Source: JADLEX01 sp964586775 (GTDB lineage: Bacteria; Lernaellota; Lernaellaia; JACKCT01). From it: a stretch of DNA of 23,684 nucleotides. Both the position numbers and the translations under genes were made by a program. The stretch is from positions 1 through 23,684 of the forward strand of contig CAZPJD010000271.1 of NCBI GenBank assembly GCA_964586775.1. The letters are read 5' to 3'. The notes beneath the pieces are model-generated. The model was not told where the DNA came from. It saw only the letters and a list, made by a program, of their open reading frames with translations, and made no database searches. Shown in pieces: positions 7,400 to 14,615 of this stretch (the stretch's first letter is position 1; the number at the start of each line of letters is the position of its first letter).

Positions 7400-7839
7400 C
7401 GCGCGCGCGATTTGCCGCTCTCGCGCTCGGCGTGCTGGTCGCGCTCGCCGCGAGCGGCTGCGGAGCGCACCCCGAACTGCTGGTCGAAAAGACGCTCGAA
7501 GCCCGGCAGAAGGCGCTCGCCTCGCTCGACGTCGAGGGCTACGTCGCGCTCTTCCATCCGAAATACCGTTACAAGCCCGATTCCACGCAGACCATTCGGT
7601 CGCAGACCGAGCAGCGTTTCGCCAAATACAAGACGATCCAGCTCTACACCACCAACCGGCGCATCACATTCGAGCAGGATGGCGAGATCGCGAGCGTGGT
7701 GCAGGAGTTCACGCTGCAGGCCGAACTGCTGGACGGTCAGATCGTGCGTCACGCCGACACGGAGTACTTCAAGCTCAAGCGCCACCGCCGCTTCGGCATC
7801 TTCACCGAGTACCTGTTCTATGAGGGTCTGAGCGTGTGA
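7396..7839 (+). CDS. Lipoprotein with an NTF2/SnoaL-like domain
   Basis: A 147-residue protein starting at GTG 7396, which overlaps the bamD stop (GTGA). The signal peptide ends LAASGC with Cys22 as the lipidated residue. The mature part begins with a helix (LVEKTLEARQKALASLD) and continues VEGYVALFHPKY, then several strands (VVQEFTLQAELLDG, RHADTEYFKLKR). This fits the NTF2-like/SnoaL/DUF4440 cone fold, which usually binds a small ligand or acts as a structural domain. The domain assignment rests on pattern alone. Coupling to bamD suggests an envelope role. Confidence 0.65.
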   Translation: MTRARFAALALGVLVALAASGCGAHPELLVEKTLEARQKALASLDVEGYVALFHPKYRYKPDSTQTIRSQTEQRFAKYKTIQLYTTNRRITFEQDGEIASVVQEFTLQAELLDGQIVRHADTEYFKLKRHRRFGIFTEYLFYEGLSV

Positions 7840-7890
7840 AGGCGACCGGCAGTCCGTGTGTGTCGAACAAATCTGTTTCTAATGAAAAAT

Positions 7891-7918
7891 GAAAATCGAG
7901 GGTCGCCCCTCGATTTTC
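7891..7918. terminator. Bidirectional terminator hairpin
   Basis: GAAAATCGAGGG (7891-7902), loop TCGC, CCCTCGATTTTC (7907-7918): a perfect 12-bp stem with A-rich and T-rich outer flanks. It lies between two converging genes, so it can end transcripts from both strands. Confidence 0.85.
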
Positions 7919-7950
7919 CATCCGTCGAACCCCGCCTCAGACGCTGTGGG

Positions 7951-8286
7951 TTACTGCAGTGCGCTCGGCGGGCACTTGTATGCAGTGCCCGAGACCGTGA
8001 CGGCGTTCACGCCGATAGCTTCGAAGCGGACGAAGTTCGCGCCCATTTTCGCGGCCTTTTCCCTCATGTCCGCCTTCGCCTTGTCAACGTTGTTTTTCGA
8101 ACCCACCGCGGTGAAACCCGAGGAGCCAGTTACCGAGCCCAGCTCTTTGCACCCGGCAGGCGGATCGCCCTTCATCAATTGCACGTTAAGCCCAGCCGGG
8201 CTCACTTTCGTCGTGCCGCATCCCGCAATCACCAGGACCAACAACGACACCAAGACCACCATCATCGACAACGTCAACTTCTTCAT
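7951..8286 (-). CDS. DUF4156 family lipoprotein
   Basis: A 111-residue lipoprotein. Its signal peptide ends IAGC with Cys23 as the lipidation site. The mature part has GDPPAGCKELGSVTGSSG followed by AKADMREKAAKMGANFVRFE, the arrangement typical of DUF4156 lipoproteins such as E. coli YjeI: a Cys-x-x-hydrophobic-Gly segment, then a helix ending GAN-x-V. The start at 8286 is supported by GGGGAG about 9 nt upstream; longer in-frame extensions upstream lack a signal peptide. Function is unknown in the family. It converges with the bamD operon. Confidence 0.8.
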   Translation of the reverse strand: MKKLTLSMMVVLVSLLVLVIAGCGTTKVSPAGLNVQLMKGDPPAGCKELGSVTGSSGFTAVGSKNNVDKAKADMREKAAKMGANFVRFEAIGVNAVTVSGTAYKCPPSALQ

Positions 8287-8320
8287 GTCAAGGTCTCCCC
8301 AATTGGAAGGTGATGGCTGG

Positions 8321-8349
8321 AACGTACTCCGCGAATAATTTGGGGTCAA
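8321..8349 (-). promoter_or_regulatory. Possible promoter for the DUF4156 lipoprotein
   Basis: On the minus strand TTGACC (8349-8344) is followed by a 17-nt spacer and TACGTT (8326-8321), 34 nt before the ATG. The -35 is good, the -10 weak. Confidence 0.3.
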
Positions 8350-8958
8350 GTGAAATTCCTGTGCCGGGTCCCAATCGATGCGCGAAGTTGCCATTTGCCG
8401 TCGATTCGGAACGAAACTCGCGCGGCAGCGTATTCGCCATCGGGATCGATGATGGCGTCGGGATTCCGACTCTTTTTCGACACGCGTTTCGCGCTGCGGA
8501 CTTCAAAACCGAACGAAAACAACCAGTTACAGTTCGTCGTCCCGGTGTTTGCGCAAATGCAGTGCCCAAATGGAGTTTTGCGACGGCAAAAAGCGGTTGG
8601 CAATTGCCCTGACTCTCTTGGAAACGGCGATATGTTCGGCGAAGGCCAATATTCGTCGTGAATTCTCGGAGGGAAAAAGTTGGCGTCGAACATGACGAGG
8701 AGGAGCACGTGATATGTCGATTCGGCTTCGACAACGGCGAGGCGGAGTGCGCCGACCGGCCCGCGAGTGAGGGCGACTGACGTGGCCGTGGGCGTGGTTC
8801 TGTAAGGCGAACGATCGCGTCGACGCCGGGGGCTCCTGCGGGTACGGCGCGGCGAGCTGCGTGCTTGGTGATCCCGTATCGCCCGCTCCCTCCGACTTGA
8901 CACCCGCGCCGCGCGGGTGCGAAAGACGCACATCCGACGCAAACGCCAGGAAGGGTCG
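8350..8958. other. About 600 nt without a confident gene; possible decayed coding sequence
   Basis: Base composition in 8350-8700 is lower in GC than the neighbours. Several short frames look partly protein-like. On the minus strand, 8693-8346 is open for 115 codons with PDAIIDPDGEYAAARVSF near its end, but has no ribosome binding site. On the plus strand, 8613-8780 ends with CRFGFDNGEAECADRPASEGD and G/C-rich third positions, but lacks a good start. They oppose each other and no family was recognised. A remnant of a small element or gene is possible. Confidence 0.35.
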
Positions 8959-9735
8959 ATGGGCTATATCCACATCATTCGGGATTTTTATTCGTACCCC
9001 GAGCAGGAAAATCGGGTGCTGCGCATCTTCACGCCCGTCGCGTACGATCACGAGCCCGACCGGCGCTTTCCCGTGCTCTACATGCACGATGGCCAAAACG
9101 TCTTCAACCATCCCGAGTCGGCGACGTTCCACACGTGGTGCGCAAACGACGTGATGGAAGACCTGGCGCACAGCGGGGTGATCCGGCCGTGGATCATCGT
9201 GGCGATCGATCACAGCCCGGCGCGCTTCGAGCAATACACGCCATGGGACGACCTGGCGGTGGGCGTGGAGGCACGCGGCCACCTGTACGCCGACTTCGTC
9301 GTGAATCACGTCAAGCCGTTCATCGACCGCACCTATCGCACGTTGCCCGAGCCGCCGGACACGGCCATCGCCGGCGCGAGCCTCGGCGGATTGATGTCGG
9401 TCTATATGGGGTGGATGCGCCCCGACGTCTTCGGTCGCATCGGCGCGGTGTCGCCGTCGCTGATGTGGTCGCAGGCGGGGATGTTTTCGGCGTGGAACCG
9501 CCACACGCAGCGCTGGACGAGGCTGACGCTCGAAGCGGGCGAGCACGAGATGGTGCAGTACGCCGGGGTCTTTCTCGACTACGGCAACATGACGCGCGAT
9601 TTTTACTGGCACCTCAAAAATCTCGGCTACGGCGATCACGAGGTGCGTCTGGTGCTCGAACCCGACGGCCAGCACCACGAGATCGACTGGCGTCGCCGAT
9701 TGCCGGGCACCTTCTCCTGGCTGCTCGCCGATTGA
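8959..9735 (+). CDS. Putative alpha/beta-hydrolase esterase (esterase D / YieL-like)
   Basis: A 258-residue protein of the putative-esterase family (PF00756 type). FPVLYMHDGQNVF is the strand and turn typical of the family. GASLG (139-143) is the nucleophile elbow with Ser141. The C-terminal DGQHHEIDW supplies the likely catalytic His (239 or 240). No signal peptide is seen, so it is probably cytoplasmic. The ATG at 8959 follows AGGAAGGG by about 3 nt, short but the best candidate. Relatives include enterochelin-esterase-like and acetyl-esterase enzymes; the substrate is not determinable. The ankyrin-repeat gene follows after 25 nt, so the two may share a transcript. Confidence 0.85.
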   Translation: MGYIHIIRDFYSYPEQENRVLRIFTPVAYDHEPDRRFPVLYMHDGQNVFNHPESATFHTWCANDVMEDLAHSGVIRPWIIVAIDHSPARFEQYTPWDDLAVGVEARGHLYADFVVNHVKPFIDRTYRTLPEPPDTAIAGASLGGLMSVYMGWMRPDVFGRIGAVSPSLMWSQAGMFSAWNRHTQRWTRLTLEAGEHEMVQYAGVFLDYGNMTRDFYWHLKNLGYGDHEVRLVLEPDGQHHEIDWRRRLPGTFSWLLAD

Positions 9736-9760
9736 TCGGGTCGCGCCGGGCCCTGACGCT

Positions 9761-10804
9761 GTGACGATCTCGGGCGACATCTTCGACATCCTTGCGCGTC
9801 GCGACGTGGCGGCGCTCGGCAAGTTCGCGCCGGGCGACCTCGACGCCGTGGACGAGCGCGGACGCACGCCGCTGACCGCCGCGATCGAGTCGGGATTCGC
9901 CGAGGGCGTCGATGCGCTGCTGCGTCTCGGCGTCGATCCCAGCGAAGCCGACGGGCGCGGCCAATCGCCCATCCATCGCGCGGCGTTCGCGGGTCGGGCC
10001 GATCTGGTCCGTCGCCTGATCGCCGCCGGAGCGCGCGTGGAAGCGACTGACCCCTTCGGGGCGTCGATGCTGCACGGCGCGGCGGCGCGCGGCGCGATCG
10101 ACGTGATCGACGCCGCGCTCGATGCCGGGGCGCTCGCGGACGCGGTGGATCGCGCGGGGCGCACGCCGCTGCATCACGCCGCGATGATGGGGCGCACCGA
10201 GGCCGTTTCGCGCTTGATCGCCGCCGGCGCGAATGCAAACGCGCGAACTCCGACGGGGCACACACCACTTTATCTGGCCGTCACGCATCGCCACGACACA
10301 ACCGCCGCCAGGTTGCGTGATGCCGGGGCGCAGATGGACGCGCTCTCGCTGCACGACGCCGCGCGCGCCGGGGATGCCGATCGCGTGCGAGCGTGCCTGA
10401 TCGCGGGCGAAGATCCGAACGCTCCGGCGGGCGAAGACCCCGCGCTCGTTCATCTTGAAGCCACTTGGTTTCACGAGGCGGTGGCGGCGGTGGTGATGGA
10501 ATCGAACGTCGATATCCGCGCAACGGACCGCGCGGGGCAGACGGCGCTGCACTTTGCGGCGCTCATGGGGCGCGCGGCCGCGTGCGCCGAACTCACTCGG
10601 CGCGGGGCCGATCCCAGCGCGCGCGACCGCTGGGGCAACACGCCGCTGCACAAGGCGGCGTTTCGCGGCGCGGCCGACGCGATCCGCGCGTTACGGGACG
10701 CCGGCGCCGATCTGCGCGCGAAGAACGAGGACGGGCGGACGCCGCTCGACGAGGCGATCCGCAACCGTCAGACGCACGTTCGGGGGCTGCTGGAGATCGA
10801 CTGA
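9761..10804 (+). CDS. Ankyrin-repeat protein
   Basis: A 347-residue protein made almost entirely of ankyrin repeats, about nine to ten units. Clear ones read GRTPLHHAAMMGRTEAVSRL, GQTALHFAALMGRAAACAEL and GNTPLHKAAFRGAADAIRAL. The units around residues 200-250 are degenerate, with an insertion (AGEDPNAPAGEDPALVH). No signal peptide, membrane segment or enzymatic domain is visible, so a cytoplasmic protein-binding scaffold is likely. The start is GTG at 9761 with no strong ribosome binding site; translation may depend on the upstream esterase gene. The stop lies 7 nt from the stop of the converging Asp-rich lipoprotein gene. Confidence 0.88.
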   Translation: MTISGDIFDILARRDVAALGKFAPGDLDAVDERGRTPLTAAIESGFAEGVDALLRLGVDPSEADGRGQSPIHRAAFAGRADLVRRLIAAGARVEATDPFGASMLHGAAARGAIDVIDAALDAGALADAVDRAGRTPLHHAAMMGRTEAVSRLIAAGANANARTPTGHTPLYLAVTHRHDTTAARLRDAGAQMDALSLHDAARAGDADRVRACLIAGEDPNAPAGEDPALVHLEATWFHEAVAAVVMESNVDIRATDRAGQTALHFAALMGRAAACAELTRRGADPSARDRWGNTPLHKAAFRGAADAIRALRDAGADLRAKNEDGRTPLDEAIRNRQTHVRGLLEID

Positions 10805-10811
10805 CGACAGG

Positions 10812-11480
10812 TCAGTTCTCGCAGTCCTGATAACAGGCCGCGTAGGCGTTGTTGCAAGCGAGGATGACGCCGTCGTTGCAGTCTTCCTCTGGCGTCAGGC
10901 ATTCGCGCTCGTCGGTGCGGCAGATACGCACGCACACCTCGAAGGGCGTCGGAAGCCCGCAACCGTTGACGGCGCGGCAGACGGCGAGGCGATTCCAGTA
11001 GTCGACCTGACACTGGTTGAAGCAAATCGCTTCCTTGCATTCGTTGGTCGTGCGGGCGCAATCGTCCACGCAGTCCCCGAGAATCGAATCGGCGTTCGCC
11101 GAGCAGGTCGCCAGCGCGTCCTCGTCGCAGTTTTCGGAGTCGTCGTCCGCGTCGTCGTCCGCGTCGTCATCCGTGTCGTCATCGGCGTCGTCGTCGCTAT
11201 CGTCGTCGCTGTCGTCATCGCTGTCGTCATCGCTGTCATCGTCGGCGTCATCGTCGGCGTCATCGTCGTCCGCGTCGTCGTCGGAAGTCCCGTCGTCGTC
11301 GCCGTCATCGTCCACGTCGTCGTCGCCGGGGATGTACGTCGTATCGTCGTCATCGTCCGTACCGCCGCGCTGGCCGGTGTCGTCGTCATCGTCGTCGCCG
11401 CACGACCCCGCCCCCGCGATTACGATGGAAAGCGCAAGAAACATCGCCGGCCAAAGGGCGGCCCTTTTTTCCCAAGTCAT
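10812..11480 (-). CDS. Asp-rich, Cys-rich lipoprotein
   Basis: A 222-residue lipoprotein. The signal peptide ends GAGSC with Cys27 as the lipidation site, directly followed by an Asp run. Residues 28 to about 116 form a nearly pure Asp spacer with DDDA, DDDS and DDDT units. The C-terminal domain (about 105 residues) has 16 cysteines, including four CxxxC pairs (CVDDC, CFNQC, CVRIC, CYQDC) and two matching CxxxCx6C blocks, which implies disulfide-linked helical hairpins and internal duplication. It is probably surface or periplasmic; the acidic spacer may bind divalent cations or act as an extended tether. No named family was recognised. AGAGG lies upstream of the ATG at 11480. Confidence 0.75.
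   Translation of the reverse strand: MTWEKRAALWPAMFLALSIVIAGAGSCGDDDDDDTGQRGGTDDDDDTTYIPGDDDVDDDGDDDGTSDDDADDDDADDDADDDSDDDSDDDSDDDSDDDADDDTDDDADDDADDDSENCDEDALATCSANADSILGDCVDDCARTTNECKEAICFNQCQVDYWNRLAVCRAVNGCGLPTPFEVCVRICRTDERECLTPEEDCNDGVILACNNAYAACYQDCEN
11125..11400 (-). repeat. Low-complexity GAC/GAT codon repeat
   Basis: Within the lipoprotein gene the DNA is a run of imperfect 12-nt units (plus strand TCGTCGTCCGCG, TCGTCATCGCTG and similar) encoding DDDA, DDDS and DDDT. Such tracts are prone to length change by slippage, so the assembled length may be unreliable. Confidence 0.8.
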
Positions 11481-11611
11481 GGCTCGATCCTCTTCTCAAG
11501 AGACGGACGAGGTTCATCCGCCCGGATTTCGACATGTCTCAACGCACCGCTGCCACACAATGGTCGCGATATTCCTCTATCTTACAACGGCATGCCAGAT
11601 ATCCATAGACG

Positions 11612-11637
11612 ATGCGGGTCGGACGACCGACCCGCGT
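11612..11637 (-). terminator. Hairpin downstream of the sorbosone dehydrogenase-like gene
   Basis: GCGGGTCGG (11614-11622), loop ACGA, CCGACCCGC (11627-11635): a perfect 9-bp stem placed 5 nt after the stop at 11642 in the minus direction. A T run is lacking, so it may only partly terminate and could be an RNA-stabilising hairpin. Confidence 0.55.
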
Positions 11638-11641
11638 AATG

Positions 11642-12946
11642 TCACTTCGCGCCGTAGCTGATGCGATAGACGAGCCCCGCGAAATCGTCGGAGACGAGCA
11701 GCGAGCCGTCGGTCATGACGAGCACGTCCACCGGGCGGCCGAAGTACTGCTCGCCCTGCAGCCAGCCCGACGCGAGCGGTTCGTACTCCGTGGTGGTCGA
11801 ACCCGACACCCCGACGAACATGACGCGGTAGCCGACCTTCGAGGCGCGGTTCCACGAACCGTGCTGGGCCGTGATGATGCCGCCCTGATACTTCGCCGGG
11901 AACATCGAGCCCGTGTAGAAGCGCATGCCCAGGCCCGCCACGTGCGCGCCGGTCTTGAGCGCGGGCGGCACGTAGTCGGCGCAGTTGTGCCCGAGGCCGA
12001 GCTCGGGATCGATCGTGTCGCCCTGATGGCAGAAGGGGAAGCCGAAGTGCAGCCCTGCCGTGTGCGCGCGGTTGAGCTCGTCCGACGGCAGATCGTCGCC
12101 GAGCCAGTCGCGACCGTTGTCGGTGAACCACAGATCGCCGGTGCCCGGCTGCCAGTCGAAACCCACCGTGTTGCGGATGCCGCGCGCGAAGATCTCCTGC
12201 CCCGAGCCGTCGGCGTTGATGCGCGTGATCGAAGCGTAGCGGTCGTCGTCTTTTTCGCACACGTTGCACGGCGCGCCGACCGGTATGTAGAGCTTGCCGT
12301 CGGGGCCGAACTTGATGAACTTCGTGCCGTGGTGACTGTCGGTGGGGTACTCGGTGGTCACCACCTGTGGCGTGGGCGGCGAGGCGAGCTGCGTTTCGAT
12401 GTCCAGATAGCGCGTGATGCGCGAGACCTCGCCGACGTAGAGGTCGCCGTCGCGAAACGCCACACCGTTCGGCGCGTTGAGCCCCTCGGCGATCGTGAAT
12501 TTTTTCTCGGCGCGATGATCGCCATCCTCGTCGCGCAGGGCGTAGACGCGATTCTGCGTCGTGCCGACGAAAACGGTCCCCGCCTCGCCGAGCGCGAGCT
12601 GCCGCGCCGCGGGGATGTCCTTGGCCCACACGCAGATCTTGAACCCCGCGGGAAGCTGGATGAGGTGCAGCGGAAGATCGGCGGTGTCGCAAGGCTCGGT
12701 TGGGGTCGTGTCGTCATCGCCGGTCGTGTCGTCGTCGGCGGGAGTCGTGTCGTCGTCCGGGCCGGGGGTCGGCGTCGGCGTGGTCCCGTCGGCGTCCGAA
12801 TCACCCGGCGTGGGCTGATCGTCGTCCGCGAGAGTGCCCGCGGACTCGTCCGACGAGCCCGACCCGGACCCACACGACGGCGCGGCGCAAAGTGCCGCCA
12901 CGGCGAACATCAGAACGAAGACCAGCGTGCGTCGGGACGTGCTCAT
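11642..12946 (-). CDS. Lipoprotein of the glucose/sorbosone dehydrogenase family
   Basis: A 434-residue lipoprotein. The signal peptide ends APSC with Cys25 likely lipidated. A linker (about 30-95) rich in Asp, Thr and Pro (GPDDDTTPADDDTTGDDDTT) follows, then a six-bladed beta-propeller of the GSDH/L-sorbosone dehydrogenase type. Hallmarks are SHHGTKFIKFGPDGKLYIPV, FARGIRNTVGFDWQPGTGDL, WFTDNGRDWLGDDLPSDELN and ITAQHGSWNR. Members oxidise sugars with PQQ in the periplasm, though many relatives lack proven activity. AAGGAG just upstream of the ATG at 12946 fixes the start; the frame stays open far upstream but without coding character. The Asp/Thr linker echoes the neighbouring lipoprotein and suggests the same surface-display design. 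The cofactor is inferred from the family. Confidence 0.85.
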   Translation of the reverse strand: MSTSRRTLVFVLMFAVAALCAAPSCGSGSGSSDESAGTLADDDQPTPGDSDADGTTPTPTPGPDDDTTPADDDTTGDDDTTPTEPCDTADLPLHLIQLPAGFKICVWAKDIPAARQLALGEAGTVFVGTTQNRVYALRDEDGDHRAEKKFTIAEGLNAPNGVAFRDGDLYVGEVSRITRYLDIETQLASPPTPQVVTTEYPTDSHHGTKFIKFGPDGKLYIPVGAPCNVCEKDDDRYASITRINADGSGQEIFARGIRNTVGFDWQPGTGDLWFTDNGRDWLGDDLPSDELNRAHTAGLHFGFPFCHQGDTIDPELGLGHNCADYVPPALKTGAHVAGLGMRFYTGSMFPAKYQGGIITAQHGSWNRASKVGYRVMFVGVSGSTTTEYEPLASGWLQGEQYFGRPVDVLVMTDGSLLVSDDFAGLVYRISYGAK

Positions 12947-13011
12947 GACGGGCTCCTTGCGCGAGCCGTCATCATCGCGCCGATTCGCGGCGAGGGGCAA
13001 GATGAGGGGGA

Positions 13012-14100
13012 TCAGCGCTCCCGTGCGACGAACGCCCCCGCGCGCTCGTCGCGCCGCTGAACCACCACGCCGTCCTCCCCGCGTTCGCCGCGCGCGCGCA
13101 GCTCGGCCATCGCGCCGCCCTGACCCCGGTCGATCACCAGACGCACCCGCGTTTCTGGGAACACCGTGAGCATGTGGTGGTCGGTGTCGGAGTCGCCCGC
13201 CACCAGCAGCGGCGCGCGGCCGACGAAGTTTTCGATGATCCGCGTCTTGCCGGGGCCGAAGGTGATCGCGTATCCGTCGCGCTCGTCCACCGCATCGGTG
13301 TAGCGGCCGTTCTCCATGATCGTCCGCATGCCGAAAACGCACGCCTCGTCGATGCCGTAAACGTGCGACGCCGTGGGCGAGACGACGTCTTCCAAACTCG
13401 CGGTCACCACGTAGGCGTCGAAACCCGCATCGCGCAGCGCCTCGAAAAGCCACGCCATCTCGGGCAGCGCGCGGACGCCCGTGCGGATCGAGACCCTCTG
13501 CGCGCCGGCACGCGACACGAAGCCGGGCGGGCTCGCCAGAACGCGCTCGCCGATCGGCGCGACGCACGCCGACGCCCACGCCTCCATGGCCATCGCGCGG
13601 ACAGTCGCGCGGTCGAGACCCGCGAAGAAGCGCGCGGTCCAAGGATAGACCCACGCCTTGCCGACGCCGGGCGTGTCGATCAAGGCGTCGAAAAGCAGGT
13701 TCATCTTCACGACGAAGTCGACGTAATCGGGCCGCTCGCGAATGGCGTTCGGCGGCTGCAACGCGCCCATCGCGGGCAAATCGGCGCGCAGGTGCGCGTA
13801 GTGATCGGCGAGGTCGGCGGCGAGGTCGGCGATGCGCGCCCCGCCGTATGATGCGGGCAGGTGCGTCGCGCCGGCGGGCTCGCGCGGGAGCAGGCGGTCG
13901 AAGTGATCGGGTAGGAGACCGAAGACGAGGTTGTCGATCTGGCGCCGCAGGGCCTGCTCGCCGATGTCGCCGAAGATGCACGTGTCGTCGAAATCGAAGA
14001 CTGCCGCCGGGGGATTCGCGCCGTCGTACCCGGCGGATTCGCGCCCGGCGGTGCGCAGCAGTTCGTCGAGCGCGCTTTTGACGCGCGGGTTCCAGGGCAT
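13012..14100 (-). CDS. HAD-superfamily phosphatase
   Basis: A 362-residue HAD hydrolase. Motif I is DFDDT (residues 36-40; D36 the likely nucleophile, D38 the acid/base). Motif II lies in YVVTASLEDVV, and the later GPGKTRIIENF supplies the conserved Lys. Motif III/IV is AGDSDTDHHML. The large helical insertion after motif I and the overall size resemble phosphorylcholine phosphatase-like HAD-IB enzymes. No signal peptide is evident. The ATG at 14100 is chosen because the sequence upstream of it does not look like a HAD N-terminus. A GTG at 14202 overlapping the stop of the upstream coiled-coil gene (GTGA) is a real alternative and would add 34 residues. The substrate is unknown. Confidence 0.82.
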   Translation of the reverse strand: MPWNPRVKSALDELLRTAGRESAGYDGANPPAAVFDFDDTCIFGDIGEQALRRQIDNLVFGLLPDHFDRLLPREPAGATHLPASYGGARIADLAADLADHYAHLRADLPAMGALQPPNAIRERPDYVDFVVKMNLLFDALIDTPGVGKAWVYPWTARFFAGLDRATVRAMAMEAWASACVAPIGERVLASPPGFVSRAGAQRVSIRTGVRALPEMAWLFEALRDAGFDAYVVTASLEDVVSPTASHVYGIDEACVFGMRTIMENGRYTDAVDERDGYAITFGPGKTRIIENFVGRAPLLVAGDSDTDHHMLTVFPETRVRLVIDRGQGGAMAELRARGERGEDGVVVQRRDERAGAFVARER

Positions 14101-14198
14101 GTCGGTTTCCCGCGAAAAGGTGGCGCGCAAGAGGTAGACGCGCGGGCGCACGGTGTCAATTGGAAGGATTTTTTCGTAAAACGAACCGCCCGGCGCGC

Positions 14199-14438
14199 TC
14201 ACATCACCGCGCCGCCGCGAACCTCCCAGATGGACTTTTTCATCATCTCCATCTCGACGCGCAGTTCGCGGTTTTCCTTGAGCAGCGCCTCGTTCTGGCG
14301 CTTGAGGTCCATCATCACCGCGATGGCTTTTTCGTTCTGTTCCTTCAGCACGTTCGCCGCGTTCTGGAACTGCGCCGCGAGGTGGTAGAACTGCTCCACC
14401 GTCTTGGTTTTCACCAGCGTGATCGGTCCAATCTTCAT
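14199..14438 (-). CDS. Small coiled-coil protein, function unknown
   Basis: A 79-residue protein predicted to be almost entirely helical. A conserved-looking start (MKIGPITLVKTKTVEQFYHL) is followed by a heptad-rich region (NVLKEQNEKAIAVMMDLKRQ and LLKENRELRVEMEMMKKSIW) typical of a short parallel coiled coil. A strong ribosome binding site (GGGGAGGA) lies 4-5 nt before the ATG at 14438, which argues that it is a real gene. It is not recognised as a named family. It is transcribed with the HAD phosphatase downstream and may be translationally coupled to it. Confidence 0.75.
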   Translation of the reverse strand: MKIGPITLVKTKTVEQFYHLAAQFQNAANVLKEQNEKAIAVMMDLKRQNEALLKENRELRVEMEMMKKSIWEVRGGAVM

Positions 14439-14615
14439 GGTTCCTCCCCGGCCCCGTCGCGAGGCGATTGGCCGAGCGGGCAGTGTATCACGGGAACGTC
14501 GCCCCACGACAAGGCATCGGCGCGAACAGCCCACGGCTTGACGATCCGCGCGCGATTCGACCGGGCCGCGGTCCTTCGTTGACAGTCCGATGCGATTCAG
14601 ACTACGCCTTGGCCC

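Noticed and set aside
8346..8693. 115-codon minus-strand frame
   Set aside because: It has no ribosome binding site, no recognised domain and competes with an opposite-strand frame of similar quality; kept only as part of the gene-poor region.
11125..11400. CRISPR-like regularity of the 12-nt units
   Set aside because: Units are too short, lack unique spacers and encode an in-frame Asp-rich linker.
12947..13981. Upstream extension of the sorbosone dehydrogenase-like frame to about 779 residues
   Set aside because: The extension is an Arg-rich out-of-frame reading of the HAD gene, and a lipoprotein signal with AAGGAG marks the start at 12946.
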